From Streptomyces sp. A012304 (GTDB taxonomy: Bacteria; Actinomycetota; Actinomycetes; Streptomycetales; Streptomycetaceae), in contig NZ_BQUN01000182.1 of assembly GCF_026008495.1 (NCBI RefSeq), positions 230,085-294,084 of the forward strand: a DNA stretch of 64,000 nucleotides. Direction: 5' to 3'. Positions 27,036 to 35,546 of the stretch are shown here, piece by piece; position 1 is the first letter of the stretch; every line of letters begins with the position of its first letter. The notes under the pieces were generated by a model, which worked only from the letters and a program-made list of their open reading frames with translations, was not told the origin of the DNA and ran no database searches. The position numbers and the translations under genes were made by a program.

Positions 27036-28187
27036 GTGACGGTGGTGCTGCGGGCGGTTCCGCTGGTGGGCGGACCGGTGGAGTTACGGGGTGCGCTGGA
27101 CCTGGAGACCACACAGGCAGGGGTGATGCCGCGCCGGTTGCCCGCGTGGACCAAGGAGCAGTACCAGGATCCGTCGGTCTACGGGGTGACCGTGATGCCC
27201 TCGGGGGTGCGGCTGGTGTTCCGCACCGATGCGCGCGCATTGGAATTCGAGGTACTCACCTCCACCGGTCAGCTTGACTCCGACCCCCACCCTCGGCCGA
27301 CCGGGATGCTGGAGTTGATGGTGGACGGCGCCTTGGTCGGGCGTCAGCAGGCGCCGGTGGGCAACGTGCTGCGGATGGCGGGCCCCGGGGCCGTCCAGCG
27401 ACTCATCCCGGGCGAGCCAGCAACCGTACGGTTCGCCGGGCTGCCGGCCGGCATGAAGAACGTCGAGTTGTGGCTGCCACAGCAGACCCCAACGGAACTG
27501 GTAGCACTGCGCGCTGACGGCGACGTACTCGCACCACTGCCGGACGGGCGGCGCCGCTGGGTGCACCACGGCAGTTCCATCAGCCACTGCATCGAGGCCG
27601 ACGGCCCGACCGGGACCTGGCCGGTGGTGGCAGCTGCGCTCGGAGGGGTGGAAGTGATGAACCTCAGCCAAGCGGGCAACGCGCTGCTGGATCCCTATGT
27701 CGCCCGGACGATCCGCGATACGCCCGCCGACCTGATCAGCCTCAAGGTGGGCATCAACATCGTGAGCCTGTCCGCCTTCCGGCTGCGGACGTTCGGCCCG
27801 GCGGTACACGGATTCCTGGACACGATCCGGGATGGACACCCGGACACCCCGCTGCTGTTGATCTCTCCGGTGAGCTGTCCGGCCCTGGAGGAGGCCCCCG
27901 GTCCGACCGCGACCGGCCCGGACGGCAGGCTCGCTGCCCTGGGAGACCCGGCCGATGTGGCCGGCGGGGCATTGTCGCTGGCGGTGGTCCGTGCCGAGCT
28001 GGCCCGGATCGCTGCGGCACGACAAGCGTCCGATCCCCACCTCCACTATCTCGACGGACGCGAGCTGCTCGGCCCGGACGAGGCAGATGACCTGGCCGAC
28101 GGCATTCACCCCACCGCCGCCGCATACCGTCGAATGGGCATGCGCTTTGCAGCCCACGCCTTCGCGACCGACGGTCCCTTCCGCTGA
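27036..28187 (+). CDS. SGNH/GDSL-family esterase
   Basis: 383 residues from GTG 27036 after GCAGGAGCG. An N-terminal beta-sandwich domain of about 165 residues (RLVFRTDARALEFEVLTSTG, VGNVLRMAGPGAVQRLIPGE) precedes an SGNH hydrolase domain. Block I is RRWVHHGSSISHCIEADGPT with the nucleophile Ser in GSSIS, block III has KVGINI with the oxyanion Asn, and block V is DLADGIHPTAAAYRRMGMRF with the Asp-x-x-His pair. This arrangement is like two-domain bacterial acyl/acetyl esterases acting on carbohydrates. No signal peptide is seen, so it is probably cytosolic. May be co-transcribed with the YCII gene. Confidence 0.87.
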   Translation: MTVVLRAVPLVGGPVELRGALDLETTQAGVMPRRLPAWTKEQYQDPSVYGVTVMPSGVRLVFRTDARALEFEVLTSTGQLDSDPHPRPTGMLELMVDGALVGRQQAPVGNVLRMAGPGAVQRLIPGEPATVRFAGLPAGMKNVELWLPQQTPTELVALRADGDVLAPLPDGRRRWVHHGSSISHCIEADGPTGTWPVVAAALGGVEVMNLSQAGNALLDPYVARTIRDTPADLISLKVGINIVSLSAFRLRTFGPAVHGFLDTIRDGHPDTPLLLISPVSCPALEEAPGPTATGPDGRLAALGDPADVAGGALSLAVVRAELARIAAARQASDPHLHYLDGRELLGPDEADDLADGIHPTAAAYRRMGMRFAAHAFATDGPFR

Positions 28188-28296
28188 GTGAGCCGGGCTG
28201 TACACCCTGCACCAGGGGGGAGCTTCCACGCTCCTCCGGCCGGAGATGGGCGGCGGGGATGCAGGGCACTGCTCGCCTTATGAAGAATGGGTTTGT

Positions 28297-28986
28297 GTGA
28301 TCTCTTCCACTGGAACGTCGTTGTCGCCGTTGGGGCAGCGGTTGCGCGTACTGCTGAGTGCAGAGCGTGTTGTCGGTGACCTGCGGCGTTACTTCGGCAT
28401 AGGCATGCCGCCCGGCGGGGTGCCTTTCACCGGCAGTCGGTTCGAGCATCTGGCGGGTGGGGGAGACCGGCCGGAGGCCGCCGACCGCATCACGGCGGAG
28501 GACCTGGTCGCGGTGCAGACCCTGTCGGTCACCGTTCCGGCGCCTGTCGCGCTGGACATTCTGGAGGGCCCGCTCGGCGCGCGGCTGTCCGGCCTGCTGC
28601 AGGCCATACCCAGGGACATCGATATGGCTGATGCCGAAGCGGATGTCGTGTCCGACGGCTCGCCGGCGGACCAGGCCTGGCATCTCCTGCGCGACCAGCC
28701 CGATGTCGGATGGGTGATCGCGGGGAAGATTCTGGCGCGTAAGCGTCCGCGGTTGCTCCCGGTCTACGACCGCGTCGTCCGCTGTGCCGTCGGCCGGCCG
28801 CCGTCCTTCTGGCTCGCCCTCCACACCGCGCTGCGTGAGGACGACGCTGCTTTGCACCGCCAACTGCTGGAGCTGCGCCAGGTCGCGGGGGTGCCGGAGA
28901 CGGTGAGTGCGCTGCGGGTATGCGACGTGGCGGTGTGGATGGAGCACCGGGCGGAGGGGCACGCCTGTCCTGGGTCTGGACGGTGA
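28297..28986 (+). CDS. DUF6308-like hypothetical protein
   Basis: 229 residues from GTG 28297. Features matching an actinomycete DUF6308-type family: VVGDLRRYFGIGMPPGGVPF, TGSRFEHLAGGGDRPEAADR, ITAEDLVAVQTLSVTVPAPV, a basic GKILARKRPRLLPVYDRVVR, and a terminal VCDVAVWMEHRAEGH. The L-L-P-V-Y-D motif and helical context recall proteins linked with restriction or toxin modules, but no activity is known. No obvious operon partner; an IS256 relic starts 34 bases downstream. Confidence 0.68.
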   Translation: MISSTGTSLSPLGQRLRVLLSAERVVGDLRRYFGIGMPPGGVPFTGSRFEHLAGGGDRPEAADRITAEDLVAVQTLSVTVPAPVALDILEGPLGARLSGLLQAIPRDIDMADAEADVVSDGSPADQAWHLLRDQPDVGWVIAGKILARKRPRLLPVYDRVVRCAVGRPPSFWLALHTALREDDAALHRQLLELRQVAGVPETVSALRVCDVAVWMEHRAEGHACPGSGR

Positions 28987-29019
28987 GCGGTGTAACTCCC
29001 GAACTGGAAGCGACAGTTG

Positions 29020-29795
29020 ATGACTGACGTGACAAGTGACATCGGGGCCGGGGAGGCCGCTGTGGGCGGGACGGGCGCCGTGGATGACGGGCTGGTTGCC
29101 GAGCTGGTGGCCCGGGCCCTCCCCCGGTGGGGTGAAGCTCACCGGGGGAGGCGGCCTGCTGCAGCAGCTGACGAAGCGGGTGCTGGAGTCCGCGCTGGAG
29201 GGCGAGCTCACTGATCATCTGGGCCACGAGCCCGGTGAGCGGGCCGAGGGCGGCCGGGAGAACTACCGCAACGGGCACCGGTCCAAGACGGTGCTCACCG
29301 AGGCGGGGCCGGTCGCGATCGCGGTGCCGCGGGACCGGGCAGGGTCGTTCGAGCCGCAGCTGGTCAAGAAGCGCCAGCGGCGTCTGGGCGGCGTGGACGA
29401 GATGGTCCTGTCGCTGTCGGCGAAAGGGCTCACGCGCGGGGAAATCTCCGCGCATCTCGCCGAGGTGTACGGCGCGGAGGTCTCCAAGTCCACGATCTCC
29501 CCGATCACCGACAGCGTGATGGCCGGCATGACCGAATGGCAGAACCGTCCGCTGACAGCGTCTACCCGGTCGTCTTCATCGACTGCGTGGTCACCAACCG
29601 GCCCGTCTGCAAGGCGGTCGCGGTCACGCCGAGGGACACCGGGACATCCTGGGTCTGTGGATCGGCGACGGCGGGGAGGCCGAGAAGTACTGGCTCCAGG
29701 TCCTGACCCGAGATCAAGAACCGCGGCGCGGCCGATGTCCTGATGCTGGTCTGCGACGGCCTGACCGGTCTCCCGGACGCCGTGAACACGGTCGG
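29020..29795 (+). pseudogene. IS256-family (Mutator-type) transposase, frameshifted and truncated
   Basis: From ATG 29020 the N-terminus shifts frame near 29130 and then reads LLQQLTKRVLESALEGELTD, HLGHEPGERAEGGRENYRNG, VPRDRAGSFEPQLVKKRQRR and EVYGAEVSKSTISPITDSVM. Near 29555 it shifts again to VYPVVFIDCVVTNRPVCKAV, which holds the first catalytic aspartate, and a third frame carries ADVLMLVCDGLTGLPDAVNTV, which holds the second. The C-terminal third has been replaced at about 29795 by a piece of an unrelated IS630-type transposase. Confidence 0.82.
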
Positions 29796-30355
29796 CCTGC
29801 GACGATCGTCAGACCTGCGACGAGTTCGGGCCGCTGAACCTGATGCCCCGCAAGGGCAAGGCGTGGGGACCGGTGAGGCGTCCGCGCCGGCTGCGGGCCA
29901 CCTACAACCGCTACGGCGGCGTGAGACACATGCTCGCCGCCCTCGATTTGGCCACCGGCAAGCTGTACTACCGCATCCGCCCGCGCAAGCGGTGACGGGA
30001 GTTCCTCGGCCTGCTCAAGGGTCTGCGCGCCCGCTGGCCCGGTCAGAAGCTGTATGTGGTGCTGGACAACTTCTCGCCACACAAGCACACCAAGGTCCGC
30101 GACTGGGCCGCCGACAACGACGTCGAGCTGGTCTTCCTGCCGACCTACGGCTCCTGGCTGAACTGGATCGAGGCCGAGCTCGCGGCGCTGCGCTACTTCG
30201 CGCTCAACGGCACCGACCACCGCAGCCACGAGGAGCAGAACGCGGCCATCGCCGCCTAGGTCCGCTGGCGCAACGCCCACGCGGAACCGAAGACGAACTT
30301 CGCCTTCGACTCACCGATCCGGTCATGGACCGAATACCCGGCCAGGGCCGCCTGA
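29796..30355 (+). pseudogene. IS630-family transposase, C-terminal two thirds with two stop codons
   Basis: DEFGPLNLMPRKGKAWGPVR (first Asp), RRLRATYNRYGGVRHMLAAL, LYYRIRPRKR-stop-REFLG, GQKLYVVLDNFSPHKHTKVR (second Asp), LPTYGSWLNWIEAELAALRY (Glu), then ENQNAAIAA-type reading with a second stop, and NFAFDSPIRSWTEYPARAA at TGA 30355. All three DDE residues are kept, with in-frame TGA near 29992 and TAG near 30257 interrupting them. The 5' end is a direct junction with the IS256 relic. Confidence 0.82.
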
Positions 30356-30361
30356 GTACCT

Positions 30362-30664
30362 TCACGCCGACTCCTCCACGATCACCAACGTGCCATGACT
30401 ACCGGGGCGGACAGCGTGTAGCGCGCCTGCCGGCACCCGGTACATCCCGCCTGTCTCCACGGCGACCTCGGCGCCCTCCACCAGCAGTTCCAGCCGCCCG
30501 TCAAGCACCAGCAGTACCTCATCAGCCCCGTGGGCCTCTTCCTGGACCGGGCCGCTGTCCATACGCAGGACTTTCACACAGGTCGCCCCGACCTGTCCCA
30601 AGCAGCAGGAGCTCCAGGCAGCCGGCAGCGCGGCCGCTGTCTCCACGACGTTGATCGAACTCAT
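30362..30664 (-). CDS. Single-domain cupin protein
   Basis: 100 residues from ATG 30664 with GGGAGG upstream. The fold is a small cupin: GPVQEEAHGADEVLLVLDGR contains motif 1 with the histidine and downstream Glu, and YRVPAGALHAVRPGSHGTLV is motif 2 with P-x-G-x-x-H. Metal ligands appear present except that the first H-x-H is reduced to one His. Such proteins bind small ligands or a metal ion; nothing in the context tells which. Its end is seven bases from the IS630 relic. Confidence 0.82.
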   Translation of the reverse strand: MSSINVVETAAALPAAWSSCCLGQVGATCVKVLRMDSGPVQEEAHGADEVLLVLDGRLELLVEGAEVAVETGGMYRVPAGALHAVRPGSHGTLVIVEESA

Positions 30665-30794
30665 CACATGCCTCCCAGCGGGCTGCTCGCACTACGGCCC
30701 AAGCAGCCCGACCATCACATTCAACGGATGCCGGGAAGCTATCTGAGCAGGGACGATCGTTGGTCGACCGTTTGGCAAAACCTCCCGCCGACCA

Positions 30795-30995
30795 CACCTC
30801 GATTACCTGGCCAAGAACGTCGGAATCGCCGACTGGGCCGGAGCCTTCGGCGACGCCACCGTCGCCGCCGCCATGCTCGACCGGCTCCTGCACCGAGCCG
30901 CAGTCGCGGGCATCGACGGACCCTCCTACCGGCTCCGCGGCCACCAGAACCAGGCCGACGCCATGCGCAAGGGAGTCAACGCACGTGTCTCCTGA
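30795..30995 (+). pseudogene. IS21 helper ATPase (IstB-like), C-terminal fragment
   Basis: IADWAGAFGDATVAAAMLDR then LLHRAAVAGIDGPSYRLRGH is the conserved C-terminus of IstB/DnaC-like helpers (W-x-x-x-F-G-D-x-T-V-A-A-A-x-x-D-R-L-x-H). The AAA+ core is missing. The stop at 30995 overlaps the GTG of the following zinc-finger gene. Confidence 0.7.
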
Positions 30996-31474
30996 CCCCA
31001 ACGAACAGCTCAACCCCGCGCCCGCCAACTGTCCAGTCTGCGAGGGCGAGTTCATGCCGAGCCCGAGACAGATCTACTGCTCTCCCCGCTGCAAGAGCGC
31101 CGCCCACCGACGCGCTCCCGCCGACCTGGCGGCACACACACCTGCCCGGTCTGCGACGGCGTCTTCACCGCCAACCCCCGACTCCGCCGGGTCTACTGCT
31201 CGCCCGAATGCCGTCGCGAGTCGGAAATGCAACGCAACCGGACCCGCGACGAAGAACGAGCACGACGTCTCGGCGAACATCCCCGAGCCCTTCCGCCCGG
31301 CCGGCAGTCGGCAGCCCCCGGCCCATCGACCCACTGGCACCAACGGCAGTCCGGAACTGCCCGCACTGCGACCAGCCCGTCACGATCGTCGCCCTGCTCG
31401 CCACCCAGGAAGCCGCCTGCCCCACGATCACCAACCGCGTCACCGACATCGTCCCGCTCAGACGCCTCCAGTGA
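30985..31474 (+). pseudogene. Triple zinc-ribbon protein, frameshifted
   Basis: From GTG 30985 the first finger reads CPVCEGEFMPSPRQIYCSPR then CKSAAHRR. After a one-base shift near 31140 a second, similar finger follows (CPVCDGVFTANPRLRRVYCS then PECRRE), and in a third frame a final pair CPHCDQPVTIVALL ending PTITNRVTDIVPLRRLQ. Each finger has the C-x2-C ... C-x3-C pattern of treble-clef ribbons. The gene overlaps the end of the IstB-like relic, suggesting it was an accessory gene of that IS21-type element. I infer decay by two indels rather than recoding. Confidence 0.6.
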
Positions 31475-31537
31475 GCTACGGCTGACCGTCACCGATCACC
31501 GGACCCGCCGGCCTGACGGTCGGCGGGCCCACAACAC

Positions 31538-32017
31538 TCAGTTCACCGAGCACAGTTGGTCGAGTTCACTGCCGATCGCCTCCCGCAGCACGTCATGCTG
31601 CGGACCGAGCCTGAACCGCTCGTCGCTCCACCGTTCACGCGGATAGAGCCACACCGGAGCACCCACCGCATCGGCCGGCTCCCACTCGAACCGCGGCCAG
31701 ACATGCGCATGCAGGAACGGGTCCGTGTTCCCCAGGATTTCCAGGTTCACCCGGCGGAAAGCCGGATCCAGCCGCCGACAAGCACGCTCGACCGCTTCTC
31801 CGAGTTGGTCCATGTCAGACAGGAACGACAGCCGCTTCGCCCTCGGCAGGTCCGACAGCCGCTGCACACCCGGTTCGTCCACGAGCAGAACTGAGTAGCC
31901 CGGCAGAAACTGAACGTCCCCGATCACCGCGAACCCCGACGTCAGCCGTCGCAGCACGGTCGGATTCTCGCCCCTCAGCGCAGTCCCGATCCGGTCCATC
32001 CGCCAGTCACCAGTCAT
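31538..32017 (-). CDS. HIT-family nucleotide hydrolase/transferase-like protein
   Basis: 159 residues from ATG 32017. The histidine-triad region is DPFLHAHVWPRFEWEPADAV, giving H-x-H plus a downstream WPR; the third His of the usual H-x-H-x-H is replaced by W-P, as in a subset of HIT-like proteins. Upstream strands GFAVIGDVQFLPGYSVLLVD fit the HIT fold. Classical members hydrolyse diadenosine polyphosphates or AMP-amides; the altered triad makes activity uncertain. No neighbour hints at a pathway. Confidence 0.75.
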   Translation of the reverse strand: MTGDWRMDRIGTALRGENPTVLRRLTSGFAVIGDVQFLPGYSVLLVDEPGVQRLSDLPRAKRLSFLSDMDQLGEAVERACRRLDPAFRRVNLEILGNTDPFLHAHVWPRFEWEPADAVGAPVWLYPRERWSDERFRLGPQHDVLREAIGSELDQLCSVN

Positions 32018-32126
32018 GACCAAAATCTACATTCTGGTGATCAAGGACCGCTCTTCGATCCCCATCCTCCTCGCACAGTTCAAGGACCAAGCAAGTGGGG
32101 CGAGGAGCGGCCCCGGCCGTTTTCAA

Positions 32127-33418
32127 GGCTCTGTCCGCAGTTCCGTGAATCCCCAGGTCAACGAAGTGAGCGAGGGATCGTTTCGGCAGAGTATGTCCCG
32201 GCATGGCGAGCACGACGGTCGAGGCTGTGCTGTTTCCCGGGATCGATGTACGAGTGCAGCGCATCAGCGACTCCTCCGACGTCCTGGTGGCGGAGGCGGT
32301 GTCCACGGCTCGCCCTGGCCGGTGCCCGGACTGCCGGAAACAGGCGAGGCGCATACACAGCACGTAGCAACGCACCCTGGACGAGCGGCCGTTGGGATCT
32401 CGCCGGGTCATAGTCCGGCTGAGTGTCCGCCGGTACTTCTGTGACCGGAAGAGCTGTTCCCGCAAGACGTTCGTCGAGCAGGTGCAGGGACTGTCCGAGC
32501 GGCACCGCCGCTCCAGCACCGGGCTGACAGGCTGGCTGCGGTCGATCGCGATCGAGCTCGGCGGCCGTCCGGCCGCGCGGTTGTGCCGCCGCCTGCGGCT
32601 GGTCGCGGGCCGGACCCGGCTGCTCAGGCTGTCGACGGCGCCGACGGTGCCGGACCGAGCGCCGCGGGTTATGGGGGTGGACGAGTTCGCCTTCCGCAAG
32701 GGCTGCACCTACGGCACCGTGCTGGTTGACGTCGAGGCCGGCCGGGTCGTGGACGTGCTGCCCGACCGAACCTCCGAAACGTTCGCCGCCTGGCTCACCG
32801 AGCATCCCGGCGCCGAGATCATCTGCCGGGACCGGGCCACCGCCTACACCAAGGCGGTCAAGGAAGCCGCCCCTCATGCCCTGGAAGTCGCTGATCGCTG
32901 GCATCTGTTGCAGAACCTGTCCGCCGCCGTGGAGAAGACCTGCCACCAGCACCGCGACTGCCTGCGCAAACGTGCCGAGGAGGAGACAGTGACCGAGGTG
33001 CTGGAGCCGCCCCCGATGCTGTTACCGCCCCAGGAACTGCCCCGCACCCAGGTCATCGAACGCACCCGCCACCGCTACGAAGACATCCGGCTCGCCTGCC
33101 CGGACATCACCCGGGCCTGCGACCTCGCCCGGGCGTGTGCCGACATGGTCCGCCACCAGCGCGGATACCTCCTGCTGGAGTGGATCCGACAAGCCGAGCA
33201 GGACGCACCGAAGCCCATGAAGGGCTTCGCCAGTTTCCTCCGCCAGGACTTCGACGCAGTGACCGTCGGCCTCACCCTGCTCTGGAGCTCCGGGGTCGTC
33301 GAAGGACATGTAATTCGGCTAAAAAAGCTCAAGCGGGCCATGTACGGCAGGGCCTCGTTCGAACTCCTCCGAGCCCGCATCCTCACCCGGCCATGAGCAT
33401 CGCGGAATTGCGGGAGCC
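32127..33418 (+). mobile_element. ISL3-family insertion sequence, internally deleted
   Basis: Left end at 32127 reads GGCTCTGTCCGCAGTTCCG; the inward reading from 33418 on the opposite strand is GGCTCCCGCAATTCCGCGA, matching after a three-base gap. The enclosed transposase fills the element. Length is about 1.29 kb, less than the roughly 1.6 kb usual for Streptomyces ISL3 elements, which fits the 110-residue deletion in the transposase. Flanks show a TTTCAAGG / TTTCAGGG near-repeat that could be an eroded 8-bp target duplication. Confidence 0.62.
32203..33396 (+). pseudogene. ISL3-family transposase with amber codon and internal deletion
   Basis: ATG 32203 begins MASTTVEAVLFPGIDVRVQR; the zinc-finger CPDCRKQARRIHST is followed by TAG where the family has Tyr, then QRTLDERPLGSRRVIVRLSV and CDRKSCSRKTFVEQVQGLSE. 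The DDE core follows: RVMGVDEFAFRKGCTYGTVL, GAEIICRDRATAYTKAVKEA, ALEVADRWHLLQNLSAAVEK. After RTRHRYEDI about 110 residues are missing; homology resumes at RLACPDITRACDLARACADM and ends LLWSSGVVEGHVIRLKKLKR ... ASFELLRARILTRP with the catalytic Glu. It cannot be made in full length. Confidence 0.85.
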
Positions 33419-33467
33419 CCTTTCAGGGGCTTGTTTTGTCATTTTCGACGTACGGGCTCAGGTTTTC

Positions 33468-33683
33468 AGGCCCCTGCGGATCACGGTGGAAATGCTGACA
33501 GCGGCGGGCAGTATCGAGAGCGCGGTCTACGAGCGGGGCGACGCGCGGCTCATCGCGCACGAAGTTGATCACCTCGATGGACTTCTGCTGCTGGAGCGGA
33601 CGAGGCCCGGCGTGAGGCCGGTCCCCGTCGAGGAGCACCGCAGGACGGCCGAGGCCACTGGCCGGCCCTGGTCGTACGAGTAG
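33468..33683 (+). pseudogene. Peptide deformylase, C-terminal fragment
   Basis: PLRITVEMLTAAGSIESAVY, then ERGDARLIAHEVDHLDGLLL and ERTRPGVRPVPVEEHRRTAE, contains the third deformylase motif H-E-x-D-H. Motif 1 (G-x-G-x-A-A-x-Q) and motif 2 (E-G-C-L-S), which supplies the metal cysteine, are absent because the ISL3 element ends just upstream. The frame is open back into the IS, giving a chimeric but inactive product. Confidence 0.75.
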
Positions 33684-33969
33684 AAGGAGGCAGGGCCGAC
33701 CGTGGGCAGGCAGCACCGCGGTCCGGCGCGATGCCAGGAAGCTCTGGCGGTCAGGCGCGCGGGGGCGGTCTCAGAAGGCCGTGCGGATGTCGCTGCGCGG
33801 GTCCCCGACCACCCAGCCGTTCGTGTTTCCAGCGACCGGCAGGGACCTCGGTCTGCTGGAGAGCTCTTGGCTCGCGAACTGCTGAGAGGTCGGCCCCTGC
33901 CGACGGGCTGGCGACATGAAACCTGACCCGCTTCTGCCGGGCGGGACCGGTCTTAGGGTCTTCCGATCA
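33684..33969. other. No supportable gene
   Basis: Short open frames exist on the plus strand but nothing matches a known domain. The stretch separates the deformylase relic from the following transposase mosaic. Confidence 0.35.
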
Positions 33970-34864
33970 TTAACCTGTCGTCTTGATCTTGCTGTTGGGA
34001 TTGCTGCTTTGGGTGGCGACTTGGGCTTGAAGGGCTGCCAGGGCGGCTGGTGGGGTGGTGGCCGGCGCGATGGTGATGCCCTGTACTTCGAGCAGGCATC
34101 TGATCTTCAGCAGGGTGCGGTGATGGCAGTGCGGCTGCTGCTGAAGAGCACGGCGAGGGGTTCCGCGTCCAGGTTGACGCGCAGGTGGAGCACGGTGGCC
34201 AGGACCTGGTCGGCGAAGGTGAGCCGGGGCGGGCGGCCGCGGCGGGTGTCCCCTTTTGCGGCCAGGGTTTCGCTGAGGTGCTGCAGCTGGTGCGGGGCCA
34301 GGCCGGTCAGTGCGGGATCGGACAGCATGGCCGGGTCCCACTGCGGCGCCGGTGGCCGGCTGCTGCGGGCTGCCGGGATGGCCGGGGTCGGCTGGGGGTG
34401 CAGGGCCTTCGAGCGTCTTGGCGTTGGCCTGGAGCCGGAAGCCCTCCCTGGCGCAGCAGGCCGGCGACAGAGTCGGCACCGACCCGCCAGGGACACCGGA
34501 TCTGCGTGCGGGTCGACTTGGTCGTCCACCGCAACGGCGACATCGGATCCCCGCGCTCGTCCGGCTCGACCAGACTCAACAGCGCAGACCGCAGTCCGGG
34601 ATCGAGATCCGCGACGCGTTTGCGCCCACCGCCCGGCTGCCGCACCCGCCCCACCAGGGATTCGCCCGCCTTCAGGTCGGACATACCCCTGCGGATTGTT
34701 GTCTCGCTCACCCCGGCCGCCCGGGCCACGGCTCGGATGCCGCCATGCCCCAGACTCCGGGCCTCCGCGGCCGTCAGCAACCGCCGCTGCCGCTCGTCCA
34801 GATGCGGGAACAACACCGCGAACTTCACAGCAAGTTGGTCACGAGTCTCGTCCGGGATACGCAT
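33970..34864 (-). pseudogene. Mosaic of an ISAzo13-type transposase N-terminus and another IS C-terminus
   Basis: From ATG 34864, MRIPDETRDQLAVKFAVLFP, RQRRLLTAAEARSLGHGGIR and RAVARAAGVSETTIRRGMSD then GRVRQPGGGRKRVADLDPGL are the N-terminus of ISAzo13-type transposases. After a frame change EGFRLQANAKTLEGP continues it briefly. From about 34330 a different protein appears: LTGLAPHQLQHLSETLAAKG, PRLTFADQVLATVLHLRVNL and, again frameshifted, TRTLLKIRCLLEVQGITIAP-type reading to NSKIKTTG. This second part looks like the HTH-containing segment of another transposase. Deletion has joined two different elements. Confidence 0.55.
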
Positions 34865-35033
34865 ACGGCATCAACGAGACCCCATCCCCGAAGCAACACC
34901 TTGATGATCGGCAGACCCTTAGAGGTCGTTCTCTTTCCGAACCCCATGTGCGGTTTCTGCTGGTCAGGCATGAGATTGCGGCTGGCACGGAAGGCTCGCT
35001 CCGTTGCTGACCGAGATGTCATGGGGGTGACGG

Positions 35034-35546
35034 ATGCCGTCGATGCGGGCGGTGTTGGAAGCGCGGCAGAAGGCTGCGGCGGTGCGAGTGGAGGAACTCG
35101 AAGCCGAGCTGGAGCAATTGCGGGCGGCTCTGGCGAAGGCGGAGGAGGTGCTCCGGCATCGGGTGATCGGTCTGGAACAGTACCTGGAGGCGCTTGCCGA
35201 GGAGGATGCTCCCGCCGTGGCCGCCATGTCGCAGAACAAGCCGGTGGGACCACGCCGGGCGGTGCCTCACCGCCTGGACTCGGCCGGAGTCGAGGTGTTG
35301 TCGGTGGACTACCAGGCGTTGATGGCCGCCGCCCTGGAGGCGGGAGCCGATGGGCTCGGTGCCCGGCGGGCAGCGGTGGTGCTGGGCTGGGACAGCGCGT
35401 CCGCCTCGCGCGTCGAGGGAGCGAGGGCCCGGCTGAAGCGGCTGGTGGAGCGGGGCTGGCTGGTCGAGGAGAAGCCGGGCAGGTTCACGCTGCCCGTGCC
35501 GGAGCAGGACGGTGCTGAGGCTGGGCGGCCACGCGGCGGCTCATGA
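35034..35546 (+). CDS. IS-associated protein with coiled coil and winged-helix-like C-terminus
   Basis: 170 residues from ATG 35034 after GGGGGTGACGG. Residues 5-50 form a heptad-rich coiled coil (EARQKAAAVRVEELEAELEQ, LRAALAKAEEVLRHRVIGLE). After a proline-rich linker, residues 80-150 (LDSAGVEVLSVDYQALMAAA, ARRAAVVLGWDSASASRVEG, ARLKRLVERGWLVEEKPGRF) look like a winged helix with a wing ending in F-T-L-P. Similar proteins recur beside transposons in Streptomyces; the role is unknown. The last 60 bases overlap the end of a convergent IS5 transposase, so the C-terminus may be altered. Confidence 0.68.
   Translation: MPSMRAVLEARQKAAAVRVEELEAELEQLRAALAKAEEVLRHRVIGLEQYLEALAEEDAPAVAAMSQNKPVGPRRAVPHRLDSAGVEVLSVDYQALMAAALEAGADGLGARRAAVVLGWDSASASRVEGARARLKRLVERGWLVEEKPGRFTLPVPEQDGAEAGRPRGGS

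Noticed and set aside
33702..33926. Short plus-strand frames after the deformylase relic
   Set aside because: No ribosome site or recognisable motif, and two overlapping frames are equally open.
35511..35546. Shared 3' ends of the coiled-coil protein and the IS5 transposase as evidence of a real overlap
   Set aside because: Both C-termini are atypical and probably altered by IS insertion; the overlap is likely secondary.
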